Below are positions 41,514 through 50,336 of a DNA stretch of 64,000 nt, piece after piece. The DNA is taken from positions 346,833 to 410,832 of the forward strand of contig NZ_FNGC01000002.1 in NCBI RefSeq assembly GCF_900102785.1, given 5' to 3'. The notes beneath the pieces are model-generated. The model had not been told where the DNA came from. It did no database searches and was given only the letters and a program-made list of their open reading frames with translations. The translations under genes and the position numbers were made by a program. Within the stretch, counting starts at the first letter, position 1. Each line of letters begins with the position of its first letter. This DNA is from Arthrobacter sp. ok362 (GTDB lineage: Bacteria; Actinomycetota; Actinomycetes; Actinomycetales; Micrococcaceae).

Positions 41514-42059
41514 ATGCACCTCCTTTTCCGGACCCTCCTGCTGCTGTTCACGTCCTCGCGCCGCTCGCCCCTGAGCATCTGGGCCAACTCCTCGCTGCCG
41601 CTGCGGGTCCTGCCCACAGATATCGACATCGCCATGCACGTAAACAACGGCATGTACTTCTCGCTCATGGACCTCGGGCGCTTCGATCTCATGGCCCGCA
41701 GCGGAACCTGGAAAAAGATGCGTCAGCGGGGCTGGACCCCGGTAGCGGCCGGGGAGACCATCGCCTTCCGCCGCTCGCTGCAGCTCTGGCAGCAGTACAC
41801 CATCGAATCCAAGATCATCGGCCTCGATTCGAAGGCCATCTACTTCGAGCAGCGGATGGTGGTGGACGGCGAAGTTTACGCGCGCGCCTACATCGCCACC
41901 CGGCTGGTCAGCAAGGGCAAACCCGTCAGCCAGGAAGAAATCATCCGCGAATTCGGCGCCCCGCCGGCGGATCTGGAGCTGCCCGAGTGGATCCACGAAT
42001 GGCGTGAAACCAATGCCCTGCCCGGCGCGAGGCGTCCGGCCCCGCACGCCTGGGCGTGA
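41514..42059 (+). CDS. Acyl-CoA thioesterase-like hotdog protein
   Basis: This 181-residue hotdog-fold protein resembles the THEM6/YbgC-like thioesterases. It has LPTDIDIAMHVNNGMYFSLM, GRFDLMARSGTWKKM, FRRSLQLWQQYTIESKIIGLD and VYARAYIATRLVSKGKPVS. It probably hydrolyses an acyl-CoA. The N-terminus has a short hydrophobic stretch (LLFRTLLLLF) that may be a membrane contact. It precedes trxA, separated by a hairpin; each has its own leaderless promoter. Confidence 0.78.
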   Translation: MHLLFRTLLLLFTSSRRSPLSIWANSSLPLRVLPTDIDIAMHVNNGMYFSLMDLGRFDLMARSGTWKKMRQRGWTPVAAGETIAFRRSLQLWQQYTIESKIIGLDSKAIYFEQRMVVDGEVYARAYIATRLVSKGKPVSQEEIIREFGAPPADLELPEWIHEWRETNALPGARRPAPHAWA

Positions 42060-42084
42060 CATCCGGGCCCGCCTGCCCGGATGT
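42059..42084 (+). terminator. Hairpin after the thioesterase gene
   Basis: Ten-base perfect arms (42059-42068, 42075-42084) start at the stop codon. No T-tract follows, so it is a weak or mRNA-stabilising hairpin. Confidence 0.5.
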
Positions 42085-42125
42085 GCCAACAGCGAAATGC
42101 CGGGGACAATCCCCGCCTGCTCCCG

Positions 42126-42131
42126 TACCGT
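42126..42131 (+). promoter_or_regulatory. -10 box TACCGT of the thioredoxin gene
   Basis: TACCGT lies six bases before the ATG at 42138, with the same TGACTC spacer as the upstream gene. Confidence 0.5.
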
Positions 42132-42137
42132 TGACTC

Positions 42138-42551
42138 ATGGCTACCGTAGACATCACAGGTGAACAGTTCGCATCGACAGTCGAGGATAACGACATCGTC
42201 CTCGTCGATTTCTGGGCCGAATGGTGCGGCCCGTGCAAGCAGTTTGGCCCCACATACTCAGCGATCTCCGAGAAGCACCCGGACGTCGTCTTCTCCAAGG
42301 TCGATACCGAAGCCGAGCAGCAGCTCGCTGCCGAGGCGGGCATCACCTCGATCCCCACGCTGATGGCCTTCCGCGAAAAGGTCCTGGTATTCTCGCAGCC
42401 CGGCGCCCTGAACGCGCAGCAGCTCGAGCAGGTGGTCGACGCCGTCAAGGCCCTGGACATGGAAGAAGTCCACGCCCACGTGGCCCGCTCCCAGGCCGAG
42501 GCCGCCGCCGCTGCGGCCACCCAGGACGGGACCCAGATCCCGGAAGCCTGA
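42138..42551 (+). CDS. trxA: Thioredoxin
   Basis: This 137-residue thioredoxin has the active-site WCGPC (Cys30, Cys33) in DFWAEWCGPCKQF, then DVVFSKVDTEAEQQLAAEAG and the cis-proline region SIPTLMAFREK. It reduces protein disulfides in the cytoplasm. Compared with standard TrxA it has a longer C-terminal tail, Ala- and Glu-rich (VARSQAEAAAAAATQDG), likely helical. It has a leaderless promoter and is followed by a two-tier palindrome. Confidence 0.95.
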   Translation: MATVDITGEQFASTVEDNDIVLVDFWAEWCGPCKQFGPTYSAISEKHPDVVFSKVDTEAEQQLAAEAGITSIPTLMAFREKVLVFSQPGALNAQQLEQVVDAVKALDMEEVHAHVARSQAEAAAAAATQDGTQIPEA

Positions 42552-42581
42552 ACCCCACGGCCTAATTCCACGGCCTAAAAG

Positions 42582-42639
42582 CGCGGGGTCACTCCGCACC
42601 CATAAATCCCTCCGGGATTGGGCGCGGCGTGACCCCGCG
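42582..42639. terminator. Two-tier palindrome, terminator between trxA and the monooxygenase
   Basis: Outer 11-base arms (42582-42592, 42629-42639) flank an inner stem AATCCC (42605-42610) / GGGATT (42614-42619). T-rich sequence follows on the right. The outer core and inner stem match the element at 499-559. Confidence 0.75.
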
Positions 42640-42682
42640 TTTTTTGCGCGTTTTTACCAGACGCTGGTTATAGACCGGATGC

Positions 42683-42961
42683 CTAGAGCGTTTCCAGCTT
42701 GACCGGCTCGGCCAGCAGCGCGCTGAGGGATTCGTTCAGGTCCTGGACTGCCGTGCCCTTGGAGTGCTTGTCCAGGTCCGCCTGGCTGGCCCACCGTTCG
42801 GTCAGCACGAGCTTGTCCTCGCTGGCCTCGGTGAGCTCGTAGCGGATACAGCCGGGCTCATTGGCCACCTCGTCAATCGCGATGTCCAAGGCGAGCTTCA
42901 CGCGGAAGAATTCGCCGTCGTTGGGGATGAAAATGGCCTGAAGGTCAACGGGTGCACTCAT
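42683..42961 (-). CDS. Antibiotic-biosynthesis-monooxygenase-like small protein
   Basis: This 92-residue dimeric alpha-beta barrel (ABM) protein has FRVKLALDIAIDEVANEPGC, IRYELTEASEDKLVLTERW and ADLDKHSKGTAVQDLNESL. Family members include quinol monooxygenases and heme-degrading proteins, so the exact role is open. A TAGGGT box lies seven bases before the ATG, the leaderless pattern. It converges with trxA. Confidence 0.8.
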   Translation of the reverse strand: MSAPVDLQAIFIPNDGEFFRVKLALDIAIDEVANEPGCIRYELTEASEDKLVLTERWASQADLDKHSKGTAVQDLNESLSALLAEPVKLETL

Positions 42962-42968
42962 GGCAATT

Positions 42969-42974
42969 ACCCTA
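42969..42974 (-). promoter_or_regulatory. -10 box TAGGGT of the ABM gene
   Basis: TAGGGT lies seven bases before the ATG at 42961. Confidence 0.45.
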
Positions 42975-43060
42975 CCGGGCCGCCGCGCCGGCGCCGGAAG
43001 ATGACCCAAGATTTCATAGGACTTCCAAGCTTTGCACTTCTTTTGCCTCCGGTCAGTTGG

Positions 43061-43066
43061 TAGCGT
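43061..43066 (+). promoter_or_regulatory. -10 box TAGCGT of the acyl-CoA ligase gene
   Basis: TAGCGT lies six bases before the ATG at 43073. Confidence 0.5.
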
Positions 43067-43072
43067 CACACC

Positions 43073-44761
43073 ATGCTTGCTTACACAGCCGGGGACACTG
43101 ACGTTCCGCTGCTCGAGGAAACCATTGGCGCGAACTTCGAACGGATCGCGGCGCGGTTCCCGTACCAGGACGCCCTGATCGAGGCGGCCGCGGTGCCCGG
43201 CGAAGAGGCCCGGCGGTGGAGCTATTCGAAGTTGAACGACGACGTCGACCGCCTGGCGCGTGCGCTCCTCGCCCTGGGCGTCGCGAAGGGCGATCGGATC
43301 GGCATCTGGAGCCCCAACTGCGCCGAGTGGACCATCCTGCAGTACGCCACCGGGAAGATCGGGGCGATCCTGGTCAACGTCAACCCTGCCTACCGCAGCC
43401 ACGAGCTCGAGTTCGTGGTCAAGCAGAACGGCATGCGGATGCTGGTCACCGCGCCGTCGGATCGGAACAGCGACTACACCGGGATGGCGCGGCAGGCGTT
43501 GGCGGTGTGCCCGGACCTGCGCGAGCTTATCTTCCTCCCCAATGCCGGACTGGACGGGCTGGCGGCGGGCGAGCCCGAAAACGAGGCGGAGCGCACGTAC
43601 GCCGAGCTGCTCAAGCGGGCTGACGACGTCGGGCATTCCGCCCTAAAGGCGCGCATGGCGGAGCTGGATCCGCACGATCCCATCAACCTGCAGTACACCT
43701 CGGGCACCACGGGTTTCCCGAAGGGCGCCACGCTGACGCACCACAACATCCTCAACAACGGCTACTCGATCGGTGAGCAGCTGGGCTACACGGAACACGA
43801 CCGCGTGGTGATCCCGGTGCCCTTCTATCACTGCTTCGGCATGGTGATCGGGAACCTGGCGGCCCTCAGCCACGGGGCCGCCACCATCATCCCGGGCCGG
43901 GCGTTCTCGCCGGCCTCGGCACTGGAGGCCGTGCAGGACTTCGGCGGAACCTCGCTGTACGGGGTGCCGACCATGTTCATCGCCGAGCTCGCCCTGCCGG
44001 AGTTCGCCTCCTACGACCTCGCGACACTGCGCACGGGCGTGATGGCCGGATCGCTGTGCCCGATCGAGGTGATGAACCGGGTCATCACCGAAATGAACAT
44101 GACAGACGTCGCCATTTGCTACGGCATGACGGAGACCTCGCCGGTGTCCACGATGACCCGGAGCGTGGACACCATGGCCCAGCGGACCGAGACCGTGGGC
44201 CGGACCATGCCGAACCTGGAGAGCCGGATTGTGGACCCGGTGACGGGAGAAGTGCTGGAGCGCGGCGGGATCGGCGAGCTCTGCACGCGCGGCTACGCCG
44301 TGATGCGGGGGTACTGGAACCAGCCGGACAAGACAGCCGAGGCGATCGACGCCGACGGCTGGATGCATACCGGGGACCTTGCCCGGATGGACGAGGGCGG
44401 GTACATCGTGATCGAGGGCCGGATCAAGGACATGGTGATCCGTGGCGGCGAGAACGTCTACCCGCGCGAAATCGAGGAATTCCTGTACACCCACCCGGAC
44501 ATCCAGGACGTGCAGGTGATCGGCGTCCCGGACGCCAAATACGGCGAGGAACTGATGGCCTGCGTCATCCTGAAGCCCGGCGCCGCGCCGATGGACGCCG
44601 CCAGCCTGGCCGAGTTCTGCCGCGGCAAGCTGGCGCACTACAAGATTCCGCGCTACGTGGATGTCCGGGAGAGCTTCCCGATGACCGTCTCCGGAAAGAT
44701 CCGCAAGGTGGACATGCGCCAGGAGGCCGCTGCGAGGCTGGGTCTCCCGGCCGGCGACTGA
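43073..44761 (+). CDS. Acyl-CoA synthetase (AMP-forming)
   Basis: This 562-residue ANL enzyme makes acyl-CoA from a carboxylic acid, ATP and CoA through an acyl-AMP. The P-loop-like motif is YTSGTTGFPKG (208-218), followed by FYHCFGMVIGNLAALSHGA, the adenine-binding YGMTETSPVS, DGWMHTGDLARMDEGGY and the hinge GRIKDMVIRGGENVYPREIE. The C-terminal catalytic lysine lies in TVSGKIRKVDMR. It looks like a medium-chain or FadD35-type fatty-acid ligase. Start leaderless. It converges with the DNA glycosylase gene. Confidence 0.9.
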   Translation: MLAYTAGDTDVPLLEETIGANFERIAARFPYQDALIEAAAVPGEEARRWSYSKLNDDVDRLARALLALGVAKGDRIGIWSPNCAEWTILQYATGKIGAILVNVNPAYRSHELEFVVKQNGMRMLVTAPSDRNSDYTGMARQALAVCPDLRELIFLPNAGLDGLAAGEPENEAERTYAELLKRADDVGHSALKARMAELDPHDPINLQYTSGTTGFPKGATLTHHNILNNGYSIGEQLGYTEHDRVVIPVPFYHCFGMVIGNLAALSHGAATIIPGRAFSPASALEAVQDFGGTSLYGVPTMFIAELALPEFASYDLATLRTGVMAGSLCPIEVMNRVITEMNMTDVAICYGMTETSPVSTMTRSVDTMAQRTETVGRTMPNLESRIVDPVTGEVLERGGIGELCTRGYAVMRGYWNQPDKTAEAIDADGWMHTGDLARMDEGGYIVIEGRIKDMVIRGGENVYPREIEEFLYTHPDIQDVQVIGVPDAKYGEELMACVILKPGAAPMDAASLAEFCRGKLAHYKIPRYVDVRESFPMTVSGKIRKVDMRQEAAARLGLPAGD

Positions 44762-44775
44762 CACCAACGCGGGGG

Positions 44776-45756
44776 TCAGTGGCCGCGGTGGTCCTGGATG
44801 GTCATGCGCGGGCCGAAGGTCGGTTTCCGGAAGCCGCTCAGTCCGATCATCCGGACCACCCGCTGCCTGTGCCCCGCCCAGGGGGCCAGCAGCCTGAGCA
44901 TGCCGGCGTCGTCCGTGCGGCGGCCGGTCAGGGCGGCGCCCACGTAGGCCGCCAGGTGGTAATCGCCCACCGCGATCGAATCCGGGCAGCCGTGCGTGCG
45001 CTGCACCACCTCCGCCGCCGTCCACACCCCGATTCCCGGGAGGGTCTGCAGCTTGGCCGCTGCCTCCGCGGCGGGAAGGGCTGCGAGCCGTTCAAGCGCG
45101 ACGGCGGAACGCAGCGCCCGGATGATAGTTGCCGAACGCTGCGGCCCCACGCCGGCCTTGTGCCATTCCCAGGACGGAATGCGGAGCCACTGCGCAGCCG
45201 TCGGCTGGACCAGCAGATTGGCGGGAGCGACGGTGCCGGCTCCCGGCGCCGCCGTCCCGAAGCGGTACATCAGGTAGCGGTACCCGCGGCGGGCCTCGAT
45301 GACGGTGACCTTCTGCTCCAGGATGGTCGGCACCAGTGAGTCGATCATCCGGCCGGTTGCAGGCAGCCGGATCGCGAGGTTCCGGCGTCGGGCTTCAACC
45401 ACCATGCGGGGGAGTGTGGCGTGGAACGCGGGCTCGTCGAAGCCGGACCAGTCGTCCTCGCTCCCGAGCATGCGCGGTACGGAATCGACGGCGTCCACCG
45501 CTCCGGGACCCCAGGCCTGCGCGTCCACCGACGGGTCGGCCCGCGGCCCGGCGGTTGCCAGGCGCAGTGTGGCCGGACCGTGCGGCGTCGTGAACGCGAG
45601 CCAGACCCCGTCCGGGGCGGTGCGGATGGACGGGTCGCCGTGGCCGCGCAGGAGCGTGCCGATGGTTTGCATCAAGTCGAACGGGCCGCCCGGGCGCCAC
45701 CGCAATGAGGCGTCCGCCGCGGCGGCGAGGCCTGTGGGGACGTCGGCAACGGTCAT
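44776..45756 (-). CDS. DNA-3-methyladenine glycosylase (AlkA/HhH-GPD)
   Basis: This 326-residue helix-hairpin-helix glycosylase would remove alkylated bases from DNA. The HhH motif is LPGIGVWTAAEV (239-250) and the catalytic aspartate follows in IAVGDYHL (Asp265). SLVPTILEQKVTVIEARRGYR (about 140-160) is typical of the GPD superfamily. The first 130 residues form an extended N-terminal domain (FDLMQTIGTLLRGHGDPS, WLAFTTPHGPATLRL). A 10-base palindrome lies two bases upstream of the ATG. It is the terminal gene, convergent with the acyl-CoA ligase. Confidence 0.87.
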   Translation of the reverse strand: MTVADVPTGLAAAADASLRWRPGGPFDLMQTIGTLLRGHGDPSIRTAPDGVWLAFTTPHGPATLRLATAGPRADPSVDAQAWGPGAVDAVDSVPRMLGSEDDWSGFDEPAFHATLPRMVVEARRRNLAIRLPATGRMIDSLVPTILEQKVTVIEARRGYRYLMYRFGTAAPGAGTVAPANLLVQPTAAQWLRIPSWEWHKAGVGPQRSATIIRALRSAVALERLAALPAAEAAAKLQTLPGIGVWTAAEVVQRTHGCPDSIAVGDYHLAAYVGAALTGRRTDDAGMLRLLAPWAGHRQRVVRMIGLSGFRKPTFGPRMTIQDHRGH

Positions 45757-45919
45757 TCGAACATGTTCCCATGTCCCCCGGACAGCGGCCGCATCCGCAG
45801 CAACGGAGCGCGGGCCGTAGGGCCCTTAACCTCCAGCGCTGCCGGGACTAAAATCCGGCTGGGGCGTGGAGCGTCCACGCCCGCCTCTTGGCCCGAATCC
45901 TGGTTCTTAGGAGAGTGTG

Positions 45920-46342
45920 ATGGCTGGTGGAGTGGTACATTTCGAAATCCCCGCAGACGACGAGGGCCGCGCACGGGGGTTCTACAGTTCGGCGTTCGGC
46001 TGGGAGGTAAGCTCCGTGCCGGAGATGAGCTACGCCATGATCAAGACAACGCCGACGGATGCAACGGGCATGCCCTCCGTTCCGGGCTCCATTAACGGCG
46101 GCATGTTCCACCGCGAAGGGGACCTCACGTCCCCGGTCCTCACGGTGGACGTCGATGACATTGACGCGGCGTTGGAGAAGATCAATTCCTTGGGCGGTAG
46201 CACTGTCTCGCCACGGCAGGAAATCGGCAGCATGGGCTGGGCCGCCTACTTCCGGGACACCGAAGGCAATGTGGTCGGTCTGTGGCAGAACGCCCCGCGT
46301 GAGGGAGGCGCCGGCGCCGCGGCGGATGACATCGGCGCTTGA
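45920..46342 (+). CDS. VOC-superfamily (glyoxalase-like) protein
   Basis: This 140-residue single VOC domain has VVHFEIPADDEGRARGFYSS, FGWEVSSVPEMSYAMIKT, PVLTVDVDDIDAALEKINS and GWAAYFRDTEGNVVGLWQ. The position of metal ligands (His at the first strand, Glu in the last) is not fully conserved, so it could be a binding or enzymatic member. AGGAG lies five bases before ATG 45920; a GTG one codon earlier is possible. Confidence 0.8.
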   Translation: MAGGVVHFEIPADDEGRARGFYSSAFGWEVSSVPEMSYAMIKTTPTDATGMPSVPGSINGGMFHREGDLTSPVLTVDVDDIDAALEKINSLGGSTVSPRQEIGSMGWAAYFRDTEGNVVGLWQNAPREGGAGAAADDIGA

Positions 46343-46383
46343 GGAGCCCGGCGGGCACCCGCCCGGCAGTCCGGCTCAGGGAA

Positions 46384-47577
46384 TCAGTGCATTCCCGTGG
46401 TGAGCCACAGCGCCACGACCGCCAGCGGGACGGTCAGCACGACGGCGACGACGCCGGCCACGGCGAAACCGCCCCAGCGGATGTCCACGTTGAGGGCGCG
46501 CAGCCGCTCGTGCCACAGCAGTGTGGCCAGCGAAGCCCACGGGGTCACCAGCGGGCCCAGGTTCACGCCGATCAGCAGGGCCGCCAGCCGGGCGGGGGAG
46601 TCGCCCACCGGTTCAAGGGCCAGGTAGGCAGGCAGGTTGTTGACCGCGTTTGCCGCCACGGTGCCCAGCCCGGCGAGCTGCAGCAGGGCCGGCAGGGTCT
46701 CGCCCGTTCCGGCGATGCCGGCCAGGAAATGGGCCAGTCCGTTCGCGTGCAGGGCCTCCACTACCATGAACAGGCCGGAGGTGAGCATGAGGGGGCGCCA
46801 CGGAATCATGGACCAGCGCAAGGCCGAACGGCGCCGCCAGAGGCATAGCAGGATGAGGGCGGCAGCCGCCACGATCGCCGAGATCTGCACCGGGACGCCT
46901 GAGACAAGCGCCGGCAGCAGGACCACCAAGACGCCTGACGCCGAGTACAGCAGCACCCGGTCCCGCACTTTATGGACCGGCTGCGGCCCATACCTGCCGC
47001 GCAGATCCTTCCGGAACGCCGGCCACAGCAGCACCAGCGGCACCAGGATGCCCACCAAGGCCGGGGCCCACACCAGCGCGGCGAACGCGGCGGGGCTGAG
47101 CTTCAGCTGCTCCTGCGCCAGCAGGTTGGTCAGGTTGGAGACCGGCAGCAGCAGCGAGGCCGTGTTCGCCAGCCACACTGTGGTCAGCGCGAACGGCAGC
47201 GGCGCAATGCGGGCGTGAATGGCCAGCAGCACGACGACGGGAGTCACCAGCACCGCCGTCGTATCCAGCGACAAGAACACCGTGGAAACGGTGGCGAGGG
47301 CGATGACGAGGAACCACAGCAACAGGACCCGGCCGCGGCCCAGGGCAGCCAGCCGGTCGGTGACCACGCGGAACAGTCCGGCCTCGTCCACCAGCTCCGT
47401 GACCAGGGACATCGCCACCACGAACGCCAGCACCGGCACGGTCCGTGCGGCGAGTTCCTGGAAGGCGGGCACCGGCAGCAGTCCGGTCGCCAGCGCTGCG
47501 CACCCGGCCAGCAGCATGCCCGCGGGCAGGGCATAGCTCTTGAGCTTCTTCAGCCGGGCGATCCTTTTCACCGCCAT
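46384..47577 (-). CDS. SLC13/ArsB-type anion transporter
   Basis: This 397-residue membrane protein has ten to eleven helices. It resembles the ArsB/NhaD ion-transporter group: VPVLAFVVAMSLVTELVDEAGLF, FLSLDTTAVLVTPVVVLLA, TASLLLPVSNLTNLL, and the second half NAVNNLPAYLALEPVGDSP and IGVNLGPLVTPWASLATLL. The duplicated SNLTNL/NNLPA patterns are typical. The substrate (arsenite, other anion or dicarboxylate) is not evident; no arsenic genes are nearby. It is divergent from the cystathionine beta-synthase gene. Confidence 0.82.
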   Translation of the reverse strand: MAVKRIARLKKLKSYALPAGMLLAGCAALATGLLPVPAFQELAARTVPVLAFVVAMSLVTELVDEAGLFRVVTDRLAALGRGRVLLLWFLVIALATVSTVFLSLDTTAVLVTPVVVLLAIHARIAPLPFALTTVWLANTASLLLPVSNLTNLLAQEQLKLSPAAFAALVWAPALVGILVPLVLLWPAFRKDLRGRYGPQPVHKVRDRVLLYSASGVLVVLLPALVSGVPVQISAIVAAAALILLCLWRRRSALRWSMIPWRPLMLTSGLFMVVEALHANGLAHFLAGIAGTGETLPALLQLAGLGTVAANAVNNLPAYLALEPVGDSPARLAALLIGVNLGPLVTPWASLATLLWHERLRALNVDIRWGGFAVAGVVAVVLTVPLAVVALWLTTGMH

Positions 47578-47634
47578 ATCTTCGCACCTGCCGGAGCCGG
47601 GGCCGCGCCGACGTGCCTGCCCGGCCGGAGACGG

Positions 47635-47640
47635 TAACTT
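47635..47640 (+). promoter_or_regulatory. -10 box TAACTT of the CBS-metB operon
   Basis: TAACTT lies seven bases before the ATG at 47648. Confidence 0.45.
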
Positions 47641-47647
47641 TGTACCT

Positions 47648-49033
47648 ATGAAGTACGCCCAGTCCGTTCTGGACCTCATTGGCCATACGCCGCTCGTCAA
47701 ACTCAACCACGTGACCGATGGCATCGCAGCCACCGTCCTGGTGAAGCTCGAATACCTGAACCCCGGCGGTTCGATCAAGGACCGCATTGCGGCGAAGATG
47801 ATCGAGGAGGCCGAACGAACGGGCAAGCTCCTGCCCGGCGGCACGATCGTGGAGCCCACCTCGGGCAACACCGGCGTTGGCCTGGCGCTCGTGGCACAGC
47901 AGAAGGGCTACCGCTGTATCTTCGTCGTGCCGGACAAGGTCGGCGAAGACAAGCGGGCCGTGCTCCAGGCCTACGGCGCCGAAGTGGTGGTCACCCCCAC
48001 CGCCGTCCCGCCGGACAGCCCGCAAAGCTACTACGGCGTCTCGGACCGGCTCGTCACCGAAATCCCGGGAGCCTACAAGCCGGACCAGTTCTCCAATCCG
48101 GCCGCCCCGGCAAGCCACTATGAAACCACCGGCCCCGAGATCTGGCACGACACCGAGGGCCGCATCACGCACTGCGTGATCGGCGCAGGCACCGGCGGCA
48201 CGATCACCGGCACCGGCCGGTACCTCAAGGAAGTTTCCGCCGGGCGGCCCGTGGCCGAGGGCGGCGTCGTGAAGATCATCGGCGCGGATCCCGCAGGCTC
48301 GGTGTACTCCGGCGGCACGGGCCGCCCGTACTTTGTCGAGGGCGTCGGGGAGGACATGTGGCCGGCCAACTATGACAAGTCCGTCCCGGACGACGTCATT
48401 GCCGTCAGCGACGCCGATTCTTTTGCGATGACGCGCCGGCTGGCGCGCGAGGAAGGCCTGCTGGTGGGCGGGTCCTCGGGCATGGCCGTCGTGGCCGCAC
48501 TGGAGGTCGTCAAGGACCTCCCGGCGGAAGCGGTCGTCGTGGTCATCCTGCCGGACTCCGGCCGCGGCTACCTGGCGAAGATCTTCAACGACCAGTGGAT
48601 GCGCTCCTACGGCTTCCTGGCCAGCGGGGACGAGGCCTCGGTGGGCGAGATCCTCAAGGCCAAAACCGGTGAGCTCCCGGACCTCGTCCACATCCACCCG
48701 AACGAGTCCGTCCGCGATGTCATCAACATCATGAACGAGTACGGCGTCTCGCACATCCCCGTCCTGTCCCAGGAACCGCCCGTGGTCATGGGCGAGGTGC
48801 TTGGCGCCGTGGACGAACGCACCCTCACGGCCAAGCTCTTCCGCGGCGAGGCCAAACTCTCGGACAAAATCTCCGAACACATGGAGGCCCGGCTTCCAGT
48901 GATCGGCTCGCTCGAATCGATCTCGACCGCCCGCGAACTCCTCTCCGACGCTGACACCCTCATGGTGACGTTTGTCGGCGCTCCGGTGGGGATCCTGACC
49001 CGCCACGACCTCCTCGCGTACCTCAGCAACTGA
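47648..49033 (+). CDS. Cystathionine beta-synthase
   Basis: This 461-residue PLP enzyme condenses serine and homocysteine to cystathionine. The PLP lysine is Lys44 in PGGSIKDRIA; EPTSGNTGVGLALVAQQ and GAGTGGTITGTGRYLKE bind PLP phosphate. A C-terminal tandem CBS pair (about 345-461: VHIHPNESVRDVINIMNEYG, PVGILTRHDLLAYL) regulates activity in many members. Together with the next gene it provides the transsulfuration pair. Seventeen bases separate the two genes. Start leaderless. Confidence 0.93.
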   Translation: MKYAQSVLDLIGHTPLVKLNHVTDGIAATVLVKLEYLNPGGSIKDRIAAKMIEEAERTGKLLPGGTIVEPTSGNTGVGLALVAQQKGYRCIFVVPDKVGEDKRAVLQAYGAEVVVTPTAVPPDSPQSYYGVSDRLVTEIPGAYKPDQFSNPAAPASHYETTGPEIWHDTEGRITHCVIGAGTGGTITGTGRYLKEVSAGRPVAEGGVVKIIGADPAGSVYSGGTGRPYFVEGVGEDMWPANYDKSVPDDVIAVSDADSFAMTRRLAREEGLLVGGSSGMAVVAALEVVKDLPAEAVVVVILPDSGRGYLAKIFNDQWMRSYGFLASGDEASVGEILKAKTGELPDLVHIHPNESVRDVINIMNEYGVSHIPVLSQEPPVVMGEVLGAVDERTLTAKLFRGEAKLSDKISEHMEARLPVIGSLESISTARELLSDADTLMVTFVGAPVGILTRHDLLAYLSN

Positions 49034-49050
49034 CCAGTTCAAGGAGTCCC

Positions 49051-50271
49051 ATGTCTCTGCCTGAAAGCTCTTCCTCGAAAAACCCGGGCTTCAACACCCG
49101 CGCCATCCACGCCGGCCAGGCGTTTGAGCCCCGCACCGGGGCGGTGGTGCCCCCCGTGCACTTCTCGTCGACCTATGCCCAGGACGGCATCGGCGGGCTG
49201 CGGGACGGCTACGAATACGGCCGGGGCACCAACCCCACCCGTGACTCGCTGCAGGAGCAGCTGGCCGCGCTGGAAGGCGGCAGCGCCGCGTTCTCCTTTA
49301 GCTCGGGCCTGGCCGCCGAGGACTCGATGATCCGCGCCCTCACCCGCCCCGGTGACCACATTGTGCTCGGCAACGACGCCTACGGCGGAACATACCGGCT
49401 CATCAGCCGGGTCCTGGGGCAGTGGGGCATCGGCAACACCCCGGTGGACATGTCCGACCTCGACGCCGTCGCGTCCGCCGTCGCAGCAGGCGGCACCGCC
49501 GACAGCACCGTCGAAGGCGGCGGCAAGACCCGCCTGGTGTGGGTGGAGACGCCGTCGAACCCGATGATGAAGATCACCGACATCGAGGCGCTCGCCAAGG
49601 TAGCGCACGACGCCGGCGCGCTCCTCGTAGTGGACAACACCTTCGCCTCGCCGTACCTGCAGACCCCGCTCGCCCTCGGCGCCGACATCGTGGTGCACTC
49701 CACCACCAAGTACATCGGCGGCCACTCGGACGTCGTCGGCGGCGCGATCGTGGTCAACGACCCGGAGCTGGCGGAGAAGATCGGCTTCGTCCAGTTCGCC
49801 GTCGGCGCCGTGTCCGGCCCGATGGACGCCTTCCTCACCACCCGCGGCCTGAAAACCCTCGGCGTGCGCATGGACCGGCACAGCGACAACGCCCAGGCCG
49901 TGGCCGAATGGCTGCTGGAGCGCCCCGAAGTGGAGGCCGTGCTGTACCCGGGCCTGCCCTCCCACCCGGGCCACGAGCTGGCCAGGAAACAGATGAAGAA
50001 GTTCGGCGGCATGATCTCCGTGCAGTTCAAGGGCGGCGAGGCCGCGGCACGCAAGGTGGCCGAATCGACCTCCGTGTTCACCCTGGCCGAGTCCCTCGGC
50101 GGGATCGAATCGCTCATGAACTACCCCTCGGAAATGACGCACGCCTCGGTCAAGGGCACCGAACTGGCGGTCCCGGTGAACCTGGTCCGGCTCTCGTGCG
50201 GCATCGAGGACGTCGAGGACCTGATCGCGGACCTCGACGCCGCGCTCTCCTCCCTGGGCGACGGCAGCTAG
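49051..50271 (+). CDS. Cystathionine gamma-synthase/lyase
   Basis: This 406-residue Cys/Met-metabolism PLP enzyme has the PLP lysine in VVHSTTKYIGGHSDVVGG (Lys220), YEYGRGTNPTRDSLQEQLA, VDNTFASPYLQTP and the C-terminal NLVRLSCGIEDVEDLIADL. Synthase (MetB) and lyase (MccB) cannot be safely separated by sequence alone. With the beta-synthase upstream, reverse transsulfuration to cysteine is the most natural reading. AAGGAG lies eight bases before the ATG. Confidence 0.9.
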   Translation: MSLPESSSSKNPGFNTRAIHAGQAFEPRTGAVVPPVHFSSTYAQDGIGGLRDGYEYGRGTNPTRDSLQEQLAALEGGSAAFSFSSGLAAEDSMIRALTRPGDHIVLGNDAYGGTYRLISRVLGQWGIGNTPVDMSDLDAVASAVAAGGTADSTVEGGGKTRLVWVETPSNPMMKITDIEALAKVAHDAGALLVVDNTFASPYLQTPLALGADIVVHSTTKYIGGHSDVVGGAIVVNDPELAEKIGFVQFAVGAVSGPMDAFLTTRGLKTLGVRMDRHSDNAQAVAEWLLERPEVEAVLYPGLPSHPGHELARKQMKKFGGMISVQFKGGEAAARKVAESTSVFTLAESLGGIESLMNYPSEMTHASVKGTELAVPVNLVRLSCGIEDVEDLIADLDAALSSLGDGS

Positions 50272-50298
50272 GCGCCGTCCAGCGGCAGAACCCGCCAA

Positions 50299-50329
50299 CC
50301 CTAGCTTTCTCTAAGAGAGTCAGCTAGGG
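50299..50329. promoter_or_regulatory. Operator-like inverted repeats before the HxlR gene
   Basis: Eight-base arms CCCTAGCT (50299-50306)/AGCTAGGG (50322-50329) enclose an 11-base palindrome TCTCT-A-AGAGA (50308-50318). The site overlaps the TAGGGT -10 box of the HxlR-family gene, so autoregulation is likely. Confidence 0.6.
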
Positions 50330-50330
50330 T
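50325..50330 (+). promoter_or_regulatory. -10 box TAGGGT of the HxlR-MFS operon
   Basis: TAGGGT lies six bases before the ATG at 50337, inside the operator-like repeat. Confidence 0.5.
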
Positions 50331-50336
50331 GGCCGC

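Noticed and set aside
45759..45768. LexA box at the DNA glycosylase start (GAACATGTTC)
   Set aside because: Actinobacterial LexA sites have GAAC and GTTC separated by four bases; here they are two apart. The same 10-mer also occurs inside the coding sequence near 60208.
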